Shown here: in pieces, positions 1 through 8,205 of the stretch
Layout: each line of letters starts with the position of its first letter
Numbering within the stretch: position 1 is the first letter of the stretch
DNA from: Parastagonospora avenae f. sp. tritici 18332-5
Taxonomy: Eukaryota; Ascomycota; Dothideomycetes; Pleosporales; Phaeosphaeriaceae
Direction: 5' to 3'
Assembly: GCA_022559985.1 (NCBI GenBank)
Contig: JAFJTR010000213.1
Span: 1-12,092, forward strand
Length of the DNA stretch: 12,092 nt
Notes under the pieces: model-generated
The model's database searches: none
What the model was told of the DNA's origin: nothing
The model's input: the letters and a program-made list of their open reading frames with translations, nothing else
Program-made: the position numbers and the translations under genes

Positions 1-1101
1 GTTGGCTAGGCTCACCTGCCTCAACGCGCACCCTCTTCTTCGCCTTCTTCCCATCACTACGCGCCCCAGACTCCTTAAGGGTCGTCAGTCGCACGCCCTT
101 ATTAATCGTCAAGGTCCCTTGCTGCTGTAAGCGCTTCCTTTTATATAATCTACGCTTACTTAAGGCCTTGTTAGCAGCTTAGAGCTTAGCGTTGCGCTTA
201 GTTATTAACACTAGAGAATACGCTATTATCTCTGCACCTTTTAATAAGCTTTTAATCGCCTTAACTATATATATAAGTAAGCTATCTATATATCTTTAAA
301 TCCTCTCTTAAATCAGCTTTAATTGCGACCTAAATTCTATAGTATTGCTTAGAGTTTGCAACTGCCAGGGATCGTCCTTAACAGTAGGTAGCGGTGGAGT
401 GCGCAGCCGCACGTTGAGCGTTGATACCACCGCCTCTGGATTAAATGGGACTAAGCTAGCGCCTTGAAAGCCTCCTTGTATGTTAGCCTTTGTGATCGCA
501 GCGTTATAGGCGCCTTTAAAGCACAGTAGGAACTCTAGTTTAGTAATATAGGTGATCTTGTTGCGCATCAGATCCTCAGCTTAGCGGCTATAAACTGTCT
601 TTAAAGGCGAGAAACACCCTATATCAAGAGGCTGCAGTAGGTGCGACGAGTGAGGAGGCATGCAGAGGGTGATAATATTGTGATCCTTGCAGTACTGCTA
701 GAATTCGAGCGAGTCGTGGCTCTCGTGGCCGTCGATAATAAGTAGACGATAGTTTCCTATAGTCCTCTTCTTTATATAAGCGTTAAAGTGCTTTAACTAC
801 TCTATACTAAGCTTATTTGTTATCTAGCTGTTCTTAGAGACTACAATAACCCAGTCGCGAGGTAGGTCATCCTCCTTATACCAGGCAGAGAGGTAGTTCT
901 TGCCTTTGAAGATGATAAAAGGTAAGATTGCTCACCCAGTCGCATTGATACCCTAGATCACCGTAGTCCACTCGCGATTGCCCTGCTGAACGCTCTTTGG
1001 CCGTCTCGACGCTCAGAGCCTGTGACTACTGCTCTAGTTAATATCATGCCTATTATAAAGCCAGACTTGTTAAAGTTGTAGGTGTCCTTATTAAGGATAC
1101 T
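1..1101 (-). pseudogene. pogo/Fot1-type DDE transposase, C-terminal part, broken
   Basis: This is a fossil of a Tc1/mariner-superfamily (pogo/Fot1-like) cut-and-paste transposase. Reading right to left, the sequence shows YNFNKSGF at about 1060-1080, where the family has an Asp-Glu-Thr-Gly-Phe core; INATG near 935-950; the second catalytic Asp in DGHESH (Asp codon 731-733); and the third in QPLDIGCFS (Asp codon 623-625). Then come a C-terminal VPFNPEAV block near 430-455 and a basic tail (SDGKKAKKRVRVEAGEPSQ, 1-57) that runs off the window. The first catalytic Asp is Asn (1069-1071). The reading frame changes by one base near 1004-1009, and in-frame stops occur, for example in the INATG region. 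The N-terminal helix-turn-helix half is missing: the reading stops at the LTR that begins at 1102. Mutation is lighter in the first 110 bases. Family assignment is firm; the subfamily is not. Confidence 0.9.
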
Positions 1102-1284
1102 TGTCAGATTATATGATAAGATGGTGGTGATATGATTTTGATGATATTGATGCTCGTTGTTTTTTTTTGTTTTTTTTTTTGCTATTGTTTCGGTTCTGAC
1201 GATTTCGTGTTCTGGTGTGCTAAGCTAAGTGGTCCCTGCTTGATTGTACAGATCTAACCTTACTTTAGCTCGTTCTATCTAACA
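1102..1284 (-). repeat. 3' LTR of Copia-A, 183 bp
   Basis: The block starts TGTCAGAT and ends ATCTAACA, an inverted pair differing by one C/T change, which is the TG...CA pattern of LTR termini. It lies directly downstream (minus strand) of a purine-rich tract at 1285-1293, as expected for a 3' LTR. Inside is an A-rich stretch on the minus strand (T runs at 1160-1168 and 1170-1180 on the plus strand). TGG and TGA remain common here while pyrimidine-C-A is nearly absent on the plus strand, unlike the coding part, where both are depleted. Exact ends are inferred from the termini, not from a second LTR copy. Confidence 0.6.
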
Positions 1285-1293
1285 CACCCTCTT
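1285..1293 (-). other. polypurine tract of Copia-A
   Basis: On the minus strand the sequence AAGAGGGTG sits immediately before the TGTTAGAT start of the LTR. This is the place and composition of the plus-strand DNA primer in Copia elements. The stretch 1294-1430 between it and the gag-pol stop shows no gene and reads as 3' untranslated sequence. Confidence 0.5.
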
Positions 1294-1449
1294 AGCTTAG
1301 AAGCTCTTTAAGCTAGATCTTATGCAATTATAAGGTCCTTAAGTTGTTCTTGAATTTCTTTAAGAGATATAGTATTTGTTACCCTATTTGTCTGTATTAA
1401 GACTAATCTAAGTTAGTAAAGGAAACTCTCCTATTTATTTCCTAGGAGT

Positions 1450-1790
1450 GCCTCCGTAAGGCTGTTAGCAATTATGTCTGCTAACTGCATATATTCTACT
1501 CTAATCCTGCCTTCTGTTACCTCTTGTCAGATCTAGTGATTATAGATATTAACGTGACGAAGTTTAGTATGAAGGCGAGAGATCTCCTTATTAACGAGTT
1601 GTATAGTTTGTTTATTATCACATTGTATAGTAACAGCGCGAGTATCCAGTTCGATCTGAAGTTCGCAGAGCAGCCTTAAGACGAAGAGCGCCTCCTTAGC
1701 TACCTGAGAGAGCGCGAGTAGCTCAGCCTCAGTTGTTGATGTAGTGACAGTGTCTTGTTTGTTAGCTTTCTAGGCGATAAGTCTGCTAAA
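1450..1790 (-). other. Copia-A RNase H domain
   Basis: TTEAELLAL (Glu codon 1722-1724) and QCDNKQTI (Asp codon 1617-1619) match the second and third catalytic positions of Copia RNase H. These are followed by KLRHVNIYNH and the C-terminal block LADIIANSLTEALL. A stop codon interrupts the stretch after the NH pair. Limits are approximate. Confidence 0.85.
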
Positions 1791-2279
1791 AAGCTTAATA
1801 GCGTAGCCTTAGAAGCTCTTGCAGTCTAGTATGTTGTTAGCAAACGAAGCGTCGCTTGCAATCTAGAGTCTAGCGTCACCTCTAAGTTGTAAGGCTAATT
1901 GTTATGTGCTCTGAAGATACAGAAGCACTTAGTCTGCTGCGTCCTGATAATCCGGTCCCAGGTTAGACAGGAATCGAGCTAACCGGGATGTTGCAAAGGC
2001 AATATCTGGCCTTGTAGTAACTGCAGCAAAAAGTAATAAACTAATCTTGCGTTAAAACCTGTTAATATTAGATAGGGTTGCTAAATCCTTTCTAGGATGT
2101 AGTTCTATTATAGCTACTAGTGTGTTGTGTTAAAGACTTGTGTTGTCTGCTAGTTAGCTAATCTTTTCTAAGTAGGTAGCTTGCGATAGCTGAATTTTGC
2201 GTGTAGTTTAGTCCTGTAGAACTTCTATTCTAAGGAACTATTAGAGGTTGTTACCTCTAGTAAGAGTGTACTTGTCCTG

Positions 2280-3000
2280 CAAACATTTAATTGCTTGTTA
2301 AGCCTTATATGATTTATTATTATAGTATGCAAGGATAATATTGTTAACGTAGAAGAATATAATAACTCTATCCTTAATAAGGTAGCACAGCTCGTGAGGC
2401 ACAGGTTAAAATCCTAGCGCTCTTAATGTCGTCTTGAATTCTTTCTGCTAGAGAAGCAGTAAGATGCAGAGACTGTAAAGTGCCTTGTTAACCTTTAGGA
2501 TCGTTCTAGGCTTCTAGTAGCCTCGAGGCATTCTTATATAGACTTCTCGGTTCATTGTTGCGTAGACGAATGCGTTTGTAACATCGTATTGTTTAAGTTC
2601 TATGTCGTATTAAGCAGCTATAGCTATTATTATTTAGAATAACTAGCTAGCGAGTGTAGCTGCGTAAGTGTCTTGCAATGTTACGTTTCGTTGTTGATTA
2701 CCTTAGACTACTAATCGCGCCTTGCACTTTAGCAAACAGTAATGCTTATTAAGCTTATAGGTATAAACCTATATGCAATTAAGGATCTGTTGTCCTGTTA
2801 GTCTAATACTCTTTAAAGGTACTTCTGACTATAATTTTATATTTCAGTAGCTTGCGAGGTGTTCTTGCTCTGCCTCTTAGAACAGTTCGCCTATAGGGTG
2901 TTCCTCCAGCTTTGTACAGCATGTTAGCAGAGGTGGAAGCTGGCTTCGATGGGGCTTTAAGCTATTGGCGAGCATTCTTATTATCTTAGCCTTGTCTATA
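2280..3000 (-). other. Copia-A reverse transcriptase domain
   Basis: The motif QYDVTNAFVYATM (Asp codon 2583-2585) is the first catalytic block of Copia reverse transcriptases. Then comes VYIRMPRG, a KALYSLR block, and FFYVNNII at 2331-2354. The Asn pair (2340-2345) takes the place of the two Asp of the Y-V-D-D box, both explained by G-to-A on the coding strand. The domain limits given are approximate. Confidence 0.85.
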
Positions 3001-3797
3001 TTTTCGCCTCTGTATTTCCTAACACAGCCAGCTTGGGTTCCTGCTATAAAAGCTGCGGCCTATAGTATCGTCTTTGCAGATGCTTGTTCAGTTAAGTTTA
3101 GTTAGTCTCTAGCTATTAACTGTGCAAGTAATGCGACAGGTGGCAGTGTTGTTAGAGGAGTTAGGTAGTTATCCCTAATCTTCTGTCCTTGATAGTAGCC
3201 TAGCAGATCTGCTGCGTCTTATTACTCTAATAAGTCTGCTACAGCTTCGTCTTCGTAAAAGGAGTCTGTCTGTAGCTGTTTAGAGAGAGTTAGTAACTTA
3301 ATAGTTCTTACGAGCGTAGCTATCTCCTTAAGCATGCTGTGTATAAGATTGTTTATAAGATCCTTCACTTTTCTATTAAATACTAATTCTTCGTTAAAGA
3401 CAACGTCTTAGGTACTTATTACCTTGCTAAGCGAAGGTATCTATATTTAGTAGATGTTTAATAATCAGTATCTAACATAGTAGCTGATCTATGCTTTTAG
3501 ATTAAGGCGCTGTAGGCGTGATTTGCTGCAGTAGGTGTCATCTGTCATTGCAAATGCCTTGCAGCTGTAGGCTTTAAGATAAGCGAGATAGGGTTTTTAT
3601 AGCGATGTAACGATCCTATTGCTAAAAGCTACTTGCGTAAAGAATATTTTATATAGAGTCTTCTATTAGTTTACGTAGTTCGGCGTTTAATTATAAAGGT
3701 ATATAGCGGCTCTTGTAACCTTAGGCCACAGCTCCTAGGATAGGTTAGCGTTAAGTCGCATCGCGCGAGCTTTCTCCTTGTTCACACCCCCTAAGCG

Positions 3798-4289
3798 TTC
3801 TGCGCCTCTATTTTGTGCTTATGTATTAGGTGCAGAAGGCTTAATAATAATCCCTTAAGTAGCTAACTACCTTTCTACTTCTAGTTTAACTATAGTGATT
3901 TTGTTATTAGCCTTAATCGTTTTAATAGATATGCTGTAATAGTTCTTAAGGAATAGGATAAACATAGAGAGCAACTTAATAATTAATTTTGCTGTCTAAT
4001 TATTGCTAAAGTAGAGGTCCTATTGCATCTTAGAGAACTTGTTAGTAATAAGCATCTGGCTTTTTTCCTTAGTAACTGCTTAGTGCTCGTATGAATAGAA
4101 GTCAATGCTAAGCCTCTCTCTAGGTCTGTCGTTGTTAATTCGTACGGCACGGCTTATTTATTATCTCGATTTTGCTTTTCTATAGGAGTTATACTCTACA
4201 GTTGTAATGCCCTTAATGCGCACCCCCTCAGCTTGCTGCACGAGGTGCTCGATAGATGCTGGGCTAGAGTGACCTAGTCTCTTGTGCCA
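3798..4289 (-). other. Copia-A integrase region (zinc domain and D,D35E core)
   Basis: The zinc domain keeps both His of WHKRLGH (His codons 4284-4286 and 4269-4271). Its CxxC pair now reads YNSY: both Cys positions are Tyr (4191-4193 and 4182-4184). The core follows with Asp in SIDFY (4101-4103), Asn in KANNK (3906-3908) and Glu in GAERLGG (3798-3800). The last two codons are 36 codons apart, the D,D35E spacing exactly, so the Asn occupies the second catalytic Asp position. Calling the Tyr codons former Cys rests on family knowledge plus the G-to-A direction of change. Confidence 0.85.
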
Positions 4290-5837
4290 TAGCAAGGCCG
4301 TGACTCTCTATAGTCCCTGTTTTGTTCTTGTTGTGATTTTGCGCGTGTAGAAAGAGGCAGGTAGTAGTAGTTCGTATTCTAGCACCTATTGTCTATGCAT
4401 TTCTATCACGATTCTAATAACTCTATTCTTAGCTCCTTAAAGAGTAGTTAAGTCTAATTTTGTATCCTACTACATCCCCTTAAGCCTTAATAGTTAGAAT
4501 AATACTAGGTTGCATAGCAAGTCTAGGCAAATAGCTATATTATGCAGTGTTAACGTATATGTATCGCTGTTATTCTTTAGGGTTAGGTTAATTAATCTGT
4601 AACTCTTAATCTACATCTTTAAGTTGCTAGCCTAAATATAGTCTCTAGATATAGGTTATCATAAGTTATACACGCGGTTAGGATCGTTTATAATATAGCA
4701 CGTCGTTCCTAAATTAAGGATAGACGACTTTTGTAGCAGGTAATTAGCTGCGTTCTCTCTGTTTGCTGTAGCGCTAAAGACTGCCTTAATAACTATAATC
4801 TTCCGGCCCTCTAGTTATTCTTTAAGGATCTCAGGCGTTAGTGTGTGCGATTGTTTCACAGCTAGTGTTCTTAATTAGGTTCTGTTTTGTCTGCAAATTA
4901 GCCCTTAAAACGTTGTATCTTTCTTATATTTAAATTTAATAAGCTCGTTAATAGTCTTGTTAGGTTTCTACTACTTAGGAGCAATGTCTAGATAAACATA
5001 ATAGCAGTCCCTTATTATGTAGCGTTGTCTATATGCAGGGCATTATGCTCCCTATGTGGCAGCAGGTCCTTAATCTAAAGGCCGCTTAAGCGTAGTGATT
5101 TTCCTACCCGCTGTACGTTGGTTATAGGGTCTGCCCTAGTTGTTCTGGAGTAACGCGCTTTCGGCAGGATAGGCGTCCCTATCTTTGCCCTGGGTGTGTG
5201 CACCACTGTCAGCAAGAAACGACGCATTATCAGCAACAAAAGCTTTAAGCTTCCCTAATCTAAGGGGATGATTTATTGTTATATACTCTTAGAAGCGTTG
5301 TATTATCTTCTTTCTATCTATGCTAGTTGCAAATTAACTATTGTCTTAAAAGGTTGTAGACTATATAGGAGCAACCTTGTTCACAGCATTAATAAAGTCT
5401 TTCGTGATCACGTTAATTTGTGACACTTCGGCAACTTAGAAGGCTTCTGCCTTAGCAGCTGCTTCGTCGTACTTAGCTAGCTAAATATCCCACTGTTAAG
5501 GGGTTCTTATTGGCTTAAGTGCTGCACGATATCTTATGCGTGCTTATTCTTGTTCTAATTAGTTGCTTATGCTAATAGTCTTCTGCAGATTAATGATCTA
5601 CTGTCGTACTGATTTCTCGGGTAGGCAACACGTGCGCAGCAGATGCGGCGACACCGTTAACTAAATGAACGCAACGATATGTTAGAGACTCGATTGCTCC
5701 TTCTCGTATTCGTGTTAGTTGCTTTTATATTGTTTAAGTAGTATCTTATAGTATTTAAGGTCTTCTTTAAACGCTTTTTAGCCGGTTAATAATAATTTAG
5801 TTAGTCTTGTTAGGACCTCGACATTCGCAGCAGGCAT

Positions 5838-6100
5838 ATACTTAGCGGCAACTAGGGCTTATATAGGCGTTAGTTTTGGGATTAACAGCATAATTGTTGG
5901 TAGGTACTCGCACTAGTGCTGAAAGGAAATAACTATAACTGCATTGTATTCGATTGATCTGTGTTTTTCTGTGTTCTCCCTACGTGAGGATGCTACGGAG
6001 GTGTATATGGTCTGAAACGAGTAAGGCCAAAGTAGGATCGGATCGGCTCGTTAGGCAGCGTTCAGCAACTGACGTCCCTACTGATACTTATAATCTAATA
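5838..6100 (-). repeat. leader and LTR-like block between Copia-A gag and Copia-B 3' end
   Basis: There is no gene here. On the minus strand the block begins TATTAGATTA at 6100, which resembles an LTR start (TGTTAGAT) with one G-to-A change, and runs into the Copia-A gag. It could be the 5' LTR plus leader of Copia-A. It could also be the 3' LTR of Copia-B, because a purine-rich tract lies just before it at about 6110-6119. By eye it matches neither the LTR at 1102-1284 nor the leader at 11669-11985. The part from about 5960 to 6075 is less mutated than the flanking coding sequence. Confidence 0.45.
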
Positions 6101-6184
6101 CTAGAAGTCTTTTCTTTTTAAAGAGCAAGTAACTCTGCGTGCATTAGTAGTAACTGTGTAGTTTAATAGTGACTGTAGGTAGCC
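6101..6184 (-). other. 3' noncoding end of Copia-B
   Basis: A short stretch after the gag-pol stop. It includes the minus-strand purine run AAAAAGAAAAGA (about 6108-6119), a possible polypurine tract. No TG...CA-bounded LTR belonging clearly to Copia-B follows it. Confidence 0.4.
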
Positions 6185-6439
6185 TTAAACATCAGAGCTT
6201 ACTAGCCTTTGTACCCAGCCTTCTACTTAGACTGTCAGCTTATTACTGTTAATAAGGTGCTCTAGAGCATGGTTTAGTGTTGCCTTAGTAAAGGCGTCTG
6301 CAGGGTTATCGTCGCTGTTGATCTAGCAGATCTCTGTGATCTCGCGACGCTTATATAATTAGCGTAGTGCTATGATATTAATTATAAGGCGCTTCTCTTT
6401 CGTTGTCCTAAGCTTTACAAGGCACTTATACAGGGAGTA

Positions 6440-6750
6440 TAAGTCTGTGCAAATAACTAAGGGAATTGCAGGTAGTCTAAGTCGTTTAGTAATTACCCTT
6501 AGGGTAGTAGCGATAGCAATGCCTATATCGAAACCGTTGACCATACCATAGATCTCTGAGGCTAGTACGCTCCGTGTGACGCGCTTGCATTTCGTAGAGC
6601 TGTAGTGGATTATATTGCTATAGATCGTGAAGGTATTAGCGTTAGTAGACTCGTTAATAAGCATAAGAATAAAGCCTAGCTGCGAGCTAAGGTCCTTGTT
6701 GTTAGCAAAGGAGCCGTCTACAAAGACTATTAGCTTTGCCTTCGTAAGGT
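6440..6750 (-). other. Copia-B RNase H domain, catalytic triad kept
   Basis: This lies in the longest unbroken stretch of the window (6359-7057, 232 codons). VFVDGSFANN holds the first Asp (6716-6718), ASEIYG the Glu (6554-6556) and CTDLYSLY the next Asp (6443-6445). A further block, NPADAFTK, follows at about 6290. All three triad residues survive, unlike most other active sites in the window. Stop codons on either side still preclude a product. Confidence 0.85.
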
Positions 6751-7099
6751 TAACAGTAACGTAGCGCAGGCCACGATTAAGGTTCTCTATCTGCCACTTC
6801 AGGCGCCTGTTAAGCGCCTTGATGTCCTCGTCTGATAGGTGCTGCGCTTGGGCGGCGACGGACAGGTCGAATGACGCCTCTAGCTGGCACGTTGATGCGA
6901 TGTACGCTCCGCTGGCGCGCTGTTCTGTGTACTGTTGCGCGCGATCCGATGCCTTAATATCGACAAGCCTAATCCTTCCTTCTTGCCCTTTCTGCCTAAG
7001 GAACAAGGCTTTGCTAGTGTCTATCGTGAGCGTACATCTATTAAAGTCTAGTTGCACCTCTAGTGTTAGAGTAGACTTTAGCTTTAATCTAAACTCTGC

Positions 7100-7660
7100 C
7101 TTCTAGATCTTTTTCTCTTTAAGTAATAAGAAAGCTAGTGTCCTAAGCATGAGAGTATCGTCTGTCTGCATGCTAATGATGCTAAAGATGCCTATATCCT
7201 TGCTATTTGTAATTAAAAGGTATAGGTTGTATATAGATGTTGACATATCTAGCTCCTTGCAGTAGTGCCCGTGATAAGTTATCTACTAGTAGACTCCTGC
7301 CTCTGCAATTCTATACAGCAGCTTAATCACACAGAGTAGCGTGCCTTCTGGATATCGATGTACTAGCTCAGTAGGAAGATGTGCGAGTATCGTCCTCTTC
7401 AGTGTTGTCTGCGCCTGTGGATACGCCTGCGTGATATCACGGAGCTTGACGTTCATTCCGCGTTATACTAGCGTAGGCGCTAGAGACATGATTAGGCGCT
7501 GGCTACACCGTTGGATAGTCAGAGACTGCGTCAGGATAGCATCCTTGCTATGGTCCTAGTAGCCTTAGATAACTAGTTAGGATTTCTTATATAGTTTAGT
7601 TGTCTTGCCTTTAATCTTACGTACTAGGCGTGATTTGAAGATCTAGATCCTGCTGTGTAG
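7100..7660 (-). other. Copia-B reverse transcriptase domain with QTDD box
   Basis: Blocks in order: RLVRKIKGK, then LVI and GY separated by a stop, then LRDITQAYPQ with the first Asp (7436-7438), then SMQTDDTL with the Asp pair at 7157-7162. The residues before the Asp pair are Gln-Thr instead of Tyr-Val or similar. Both Asp are intact, so QT is not a by-product of G-to-A change at those Asp codons. Several Trp and Gln codons have become stops, for example a double stop near 7285. Confidence 0.85.
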
Positions 7661-7843
7661 CCTCTCGTCGTATTGCTTAAACTTAAAGACTCCTTAACCT
7701 ATAAGGTTGCTGATCTCTTAGTTATTAGACGCTGCAAAGGGCGCGCCTAAAGTTATAATTACTCTATCGTTGCGTAGCTTAATAGCTAGCTTAAGATCGT
7801 CCTGCTCCTTCTTAGTGATGTATGTATGCGCCTTATGCTTGTT

Positions 7844-7873
7844 CTTTGATCCTGGAGGGCAGCCTCTCCTGCG
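7844..7873 (-). other. AT-hook-like linker in Copia-B pol
   Basis: The residues RRRGCPPGSK lie between integrase and reverse transcriptase, in a Gln/Asn/Pro-rich stretch. An AT-hook has a Gly-Arg-Pro core; here the middle residue is Cys, reached from Arg by one C-to-T change. The assignment as an AT-hook is inference from this short motif. Confidence 0.5.
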
Positions 7874-8010
7874 TGGTTGCGCTGCCGGAGGTACTGCTAC
7901 CGGCTCATGCTGCTCATTCGGCTCATTCTGCCTGTTCAGCGCGTGTGGCGCATCAGGGTCGCTCTAAAGGTGATCTAGTCTGTAGTATAGCTTAATAACA
8001 GTAGATCTAA

Positions 8011-8015
8011 ATATT
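8011..8015. repeat. target-site duplication of solo LTR, left copy (ATATT)
   Basis: Five bases directly before TGTCAGAT, identical to the five bases after the other end of the LTR. Copia integrases commonly make 5-bp duplications. Confidence 0.85.
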
Positions 8016-8200
8016 TGTCAGATATGAGCAAGGCTGGCCGCATCACAGGCTCAGCTGGAATGGAACTGCATAGAATAGACCGCGCAGCTAGTCGCACAAG
8101 GGCGGGGGATAAAAGCCACCTGTTAATAGATCAGACAAGATAGAGGACGATTAATCACTTTAATCATCAACATTTTTCAAGAACCCTTTTAGATCTGACA
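8016..8200. mobile_element. solo LTR, 185 bp, inserted in Copia-B pol
   Basis: The block has perfect 8-bp inverted termini (TGTCAGAT at 8016, ATCTGACA ending at 8200) and is flanked by the direct repeat ATATT on both sides. Removing it with one copy of ATATT leaves Copia-B pol in frame: IN-side codons and RT-side codons then share one frame. It is not RIP-mutated: I count 9 pyrimidine-C-A and 5 T-G-purine sites, against none in an equally long stretch at 10381-10560. It is therefore younger than the bulk of the mutation, or too short to be a target. It carries no gene. Its inner sequence does not match the LTR at 1102-1284, so its parent element is unknown. Confidence 0.88.
8109..8115 (+). 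promoter_or_regulatory. possible TATA box in solo LTR
   Basis: ATAAAAG lies mid-LTR after a G-rich run on the plus strand, a usual place for an LTR core promoter. If so, the LTR is in plus orientation, opposite to its host element. The sequence alone does not prove activity. Confidence 0.3.
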
Positions 8201-8205
8201 ATATT
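8201..8205. repeat. target-site duplication of solo LTR, right copy (ATATT)
   Basis: Five bases directly after ATCTGACA, identical to 8011-8015. Confidence 0.85.

Larger units (their letters stand above)
1431..5837 (-). pseudogene. Copia-A gag-pol polyprotein, broken by point mutations
   Basis: One reading frame runs from a candidate ATG (5835-5837, MPAANVEVL) to a stop at 1431-1433, 1469 codons, a normal length for a Copia gag-pol. All landmarks fall in that frame, so no net frameshift is present; it is inactivated by many in-frame TAG and TAA codons. Order from the N-terminus: gag; protease with NLGTT (Asn codon 4713-4715) where the Asp-Ser-Gly core is expected; pre-integrase zinc domain with WHKRLGH; integrase core; reverse transcriptase; RNase H ending TEALLGNK. 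Most of the changes at diagnostic sites are G-to-A or C-to-T, typical of RIP. I could not place a gag zinc knuckle with confidence. The start codon is inferred from position and frame only; LTR and leader lie to the right. This copy cannot encode a functional polyprotein. Confidence 0.9.
1102..6100 (-). mobile_element. Ty1/Copia LTR retrotransposon, Copia-A (degraded)
   Basis: A minus-strand retroelement with gag, protease, integrase, reverse transcriptase and RNase H in Copia order, a polypurine tract and a 3' LTR at the left. The right boundary is uncertain. I put it at the LTR-like block that ends at 6100, where the noncoding end of Copia-B begins. The two terminal blocks do not resemble each other by eye, so this is either an element with a lost or swapped 5' LTR, or two elements joined. 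No target-site duplication could be paired across the ends. Confidence 0.75.

Noticed and set aside
1160..1180. T-rich run as the poly(A) tail of a LINE on the minus strand
   Set aside because: It is inside a block with LTR-type termini, is interrupted by G, and no LINE reverse transcriptase or endonuclease frame lies upstream.
1525..1534. TGTCAGATCT resembling the LTR terminus
   Set aside because: It lies inside the RNase H coding frame with readable codons on both sides and has no partner end.
1096..6088. GATACT at 1096-1101 and again at 6083-6088, as a target-site duplication of Copia-A
   Set aside because: The right copy is not next to a TG...CA terminus. It lies within the LTR-like block that begins at 6100, so the match is probably chance.
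6819..7106. Open plus-strand frames at 6819-7106, 7341-7559, 7770-7967, 9333-9518 and 10352-10597
   Set aside because: They lie opposite recognisable gag-pol sequence on the minus strand and show no domain of their own.
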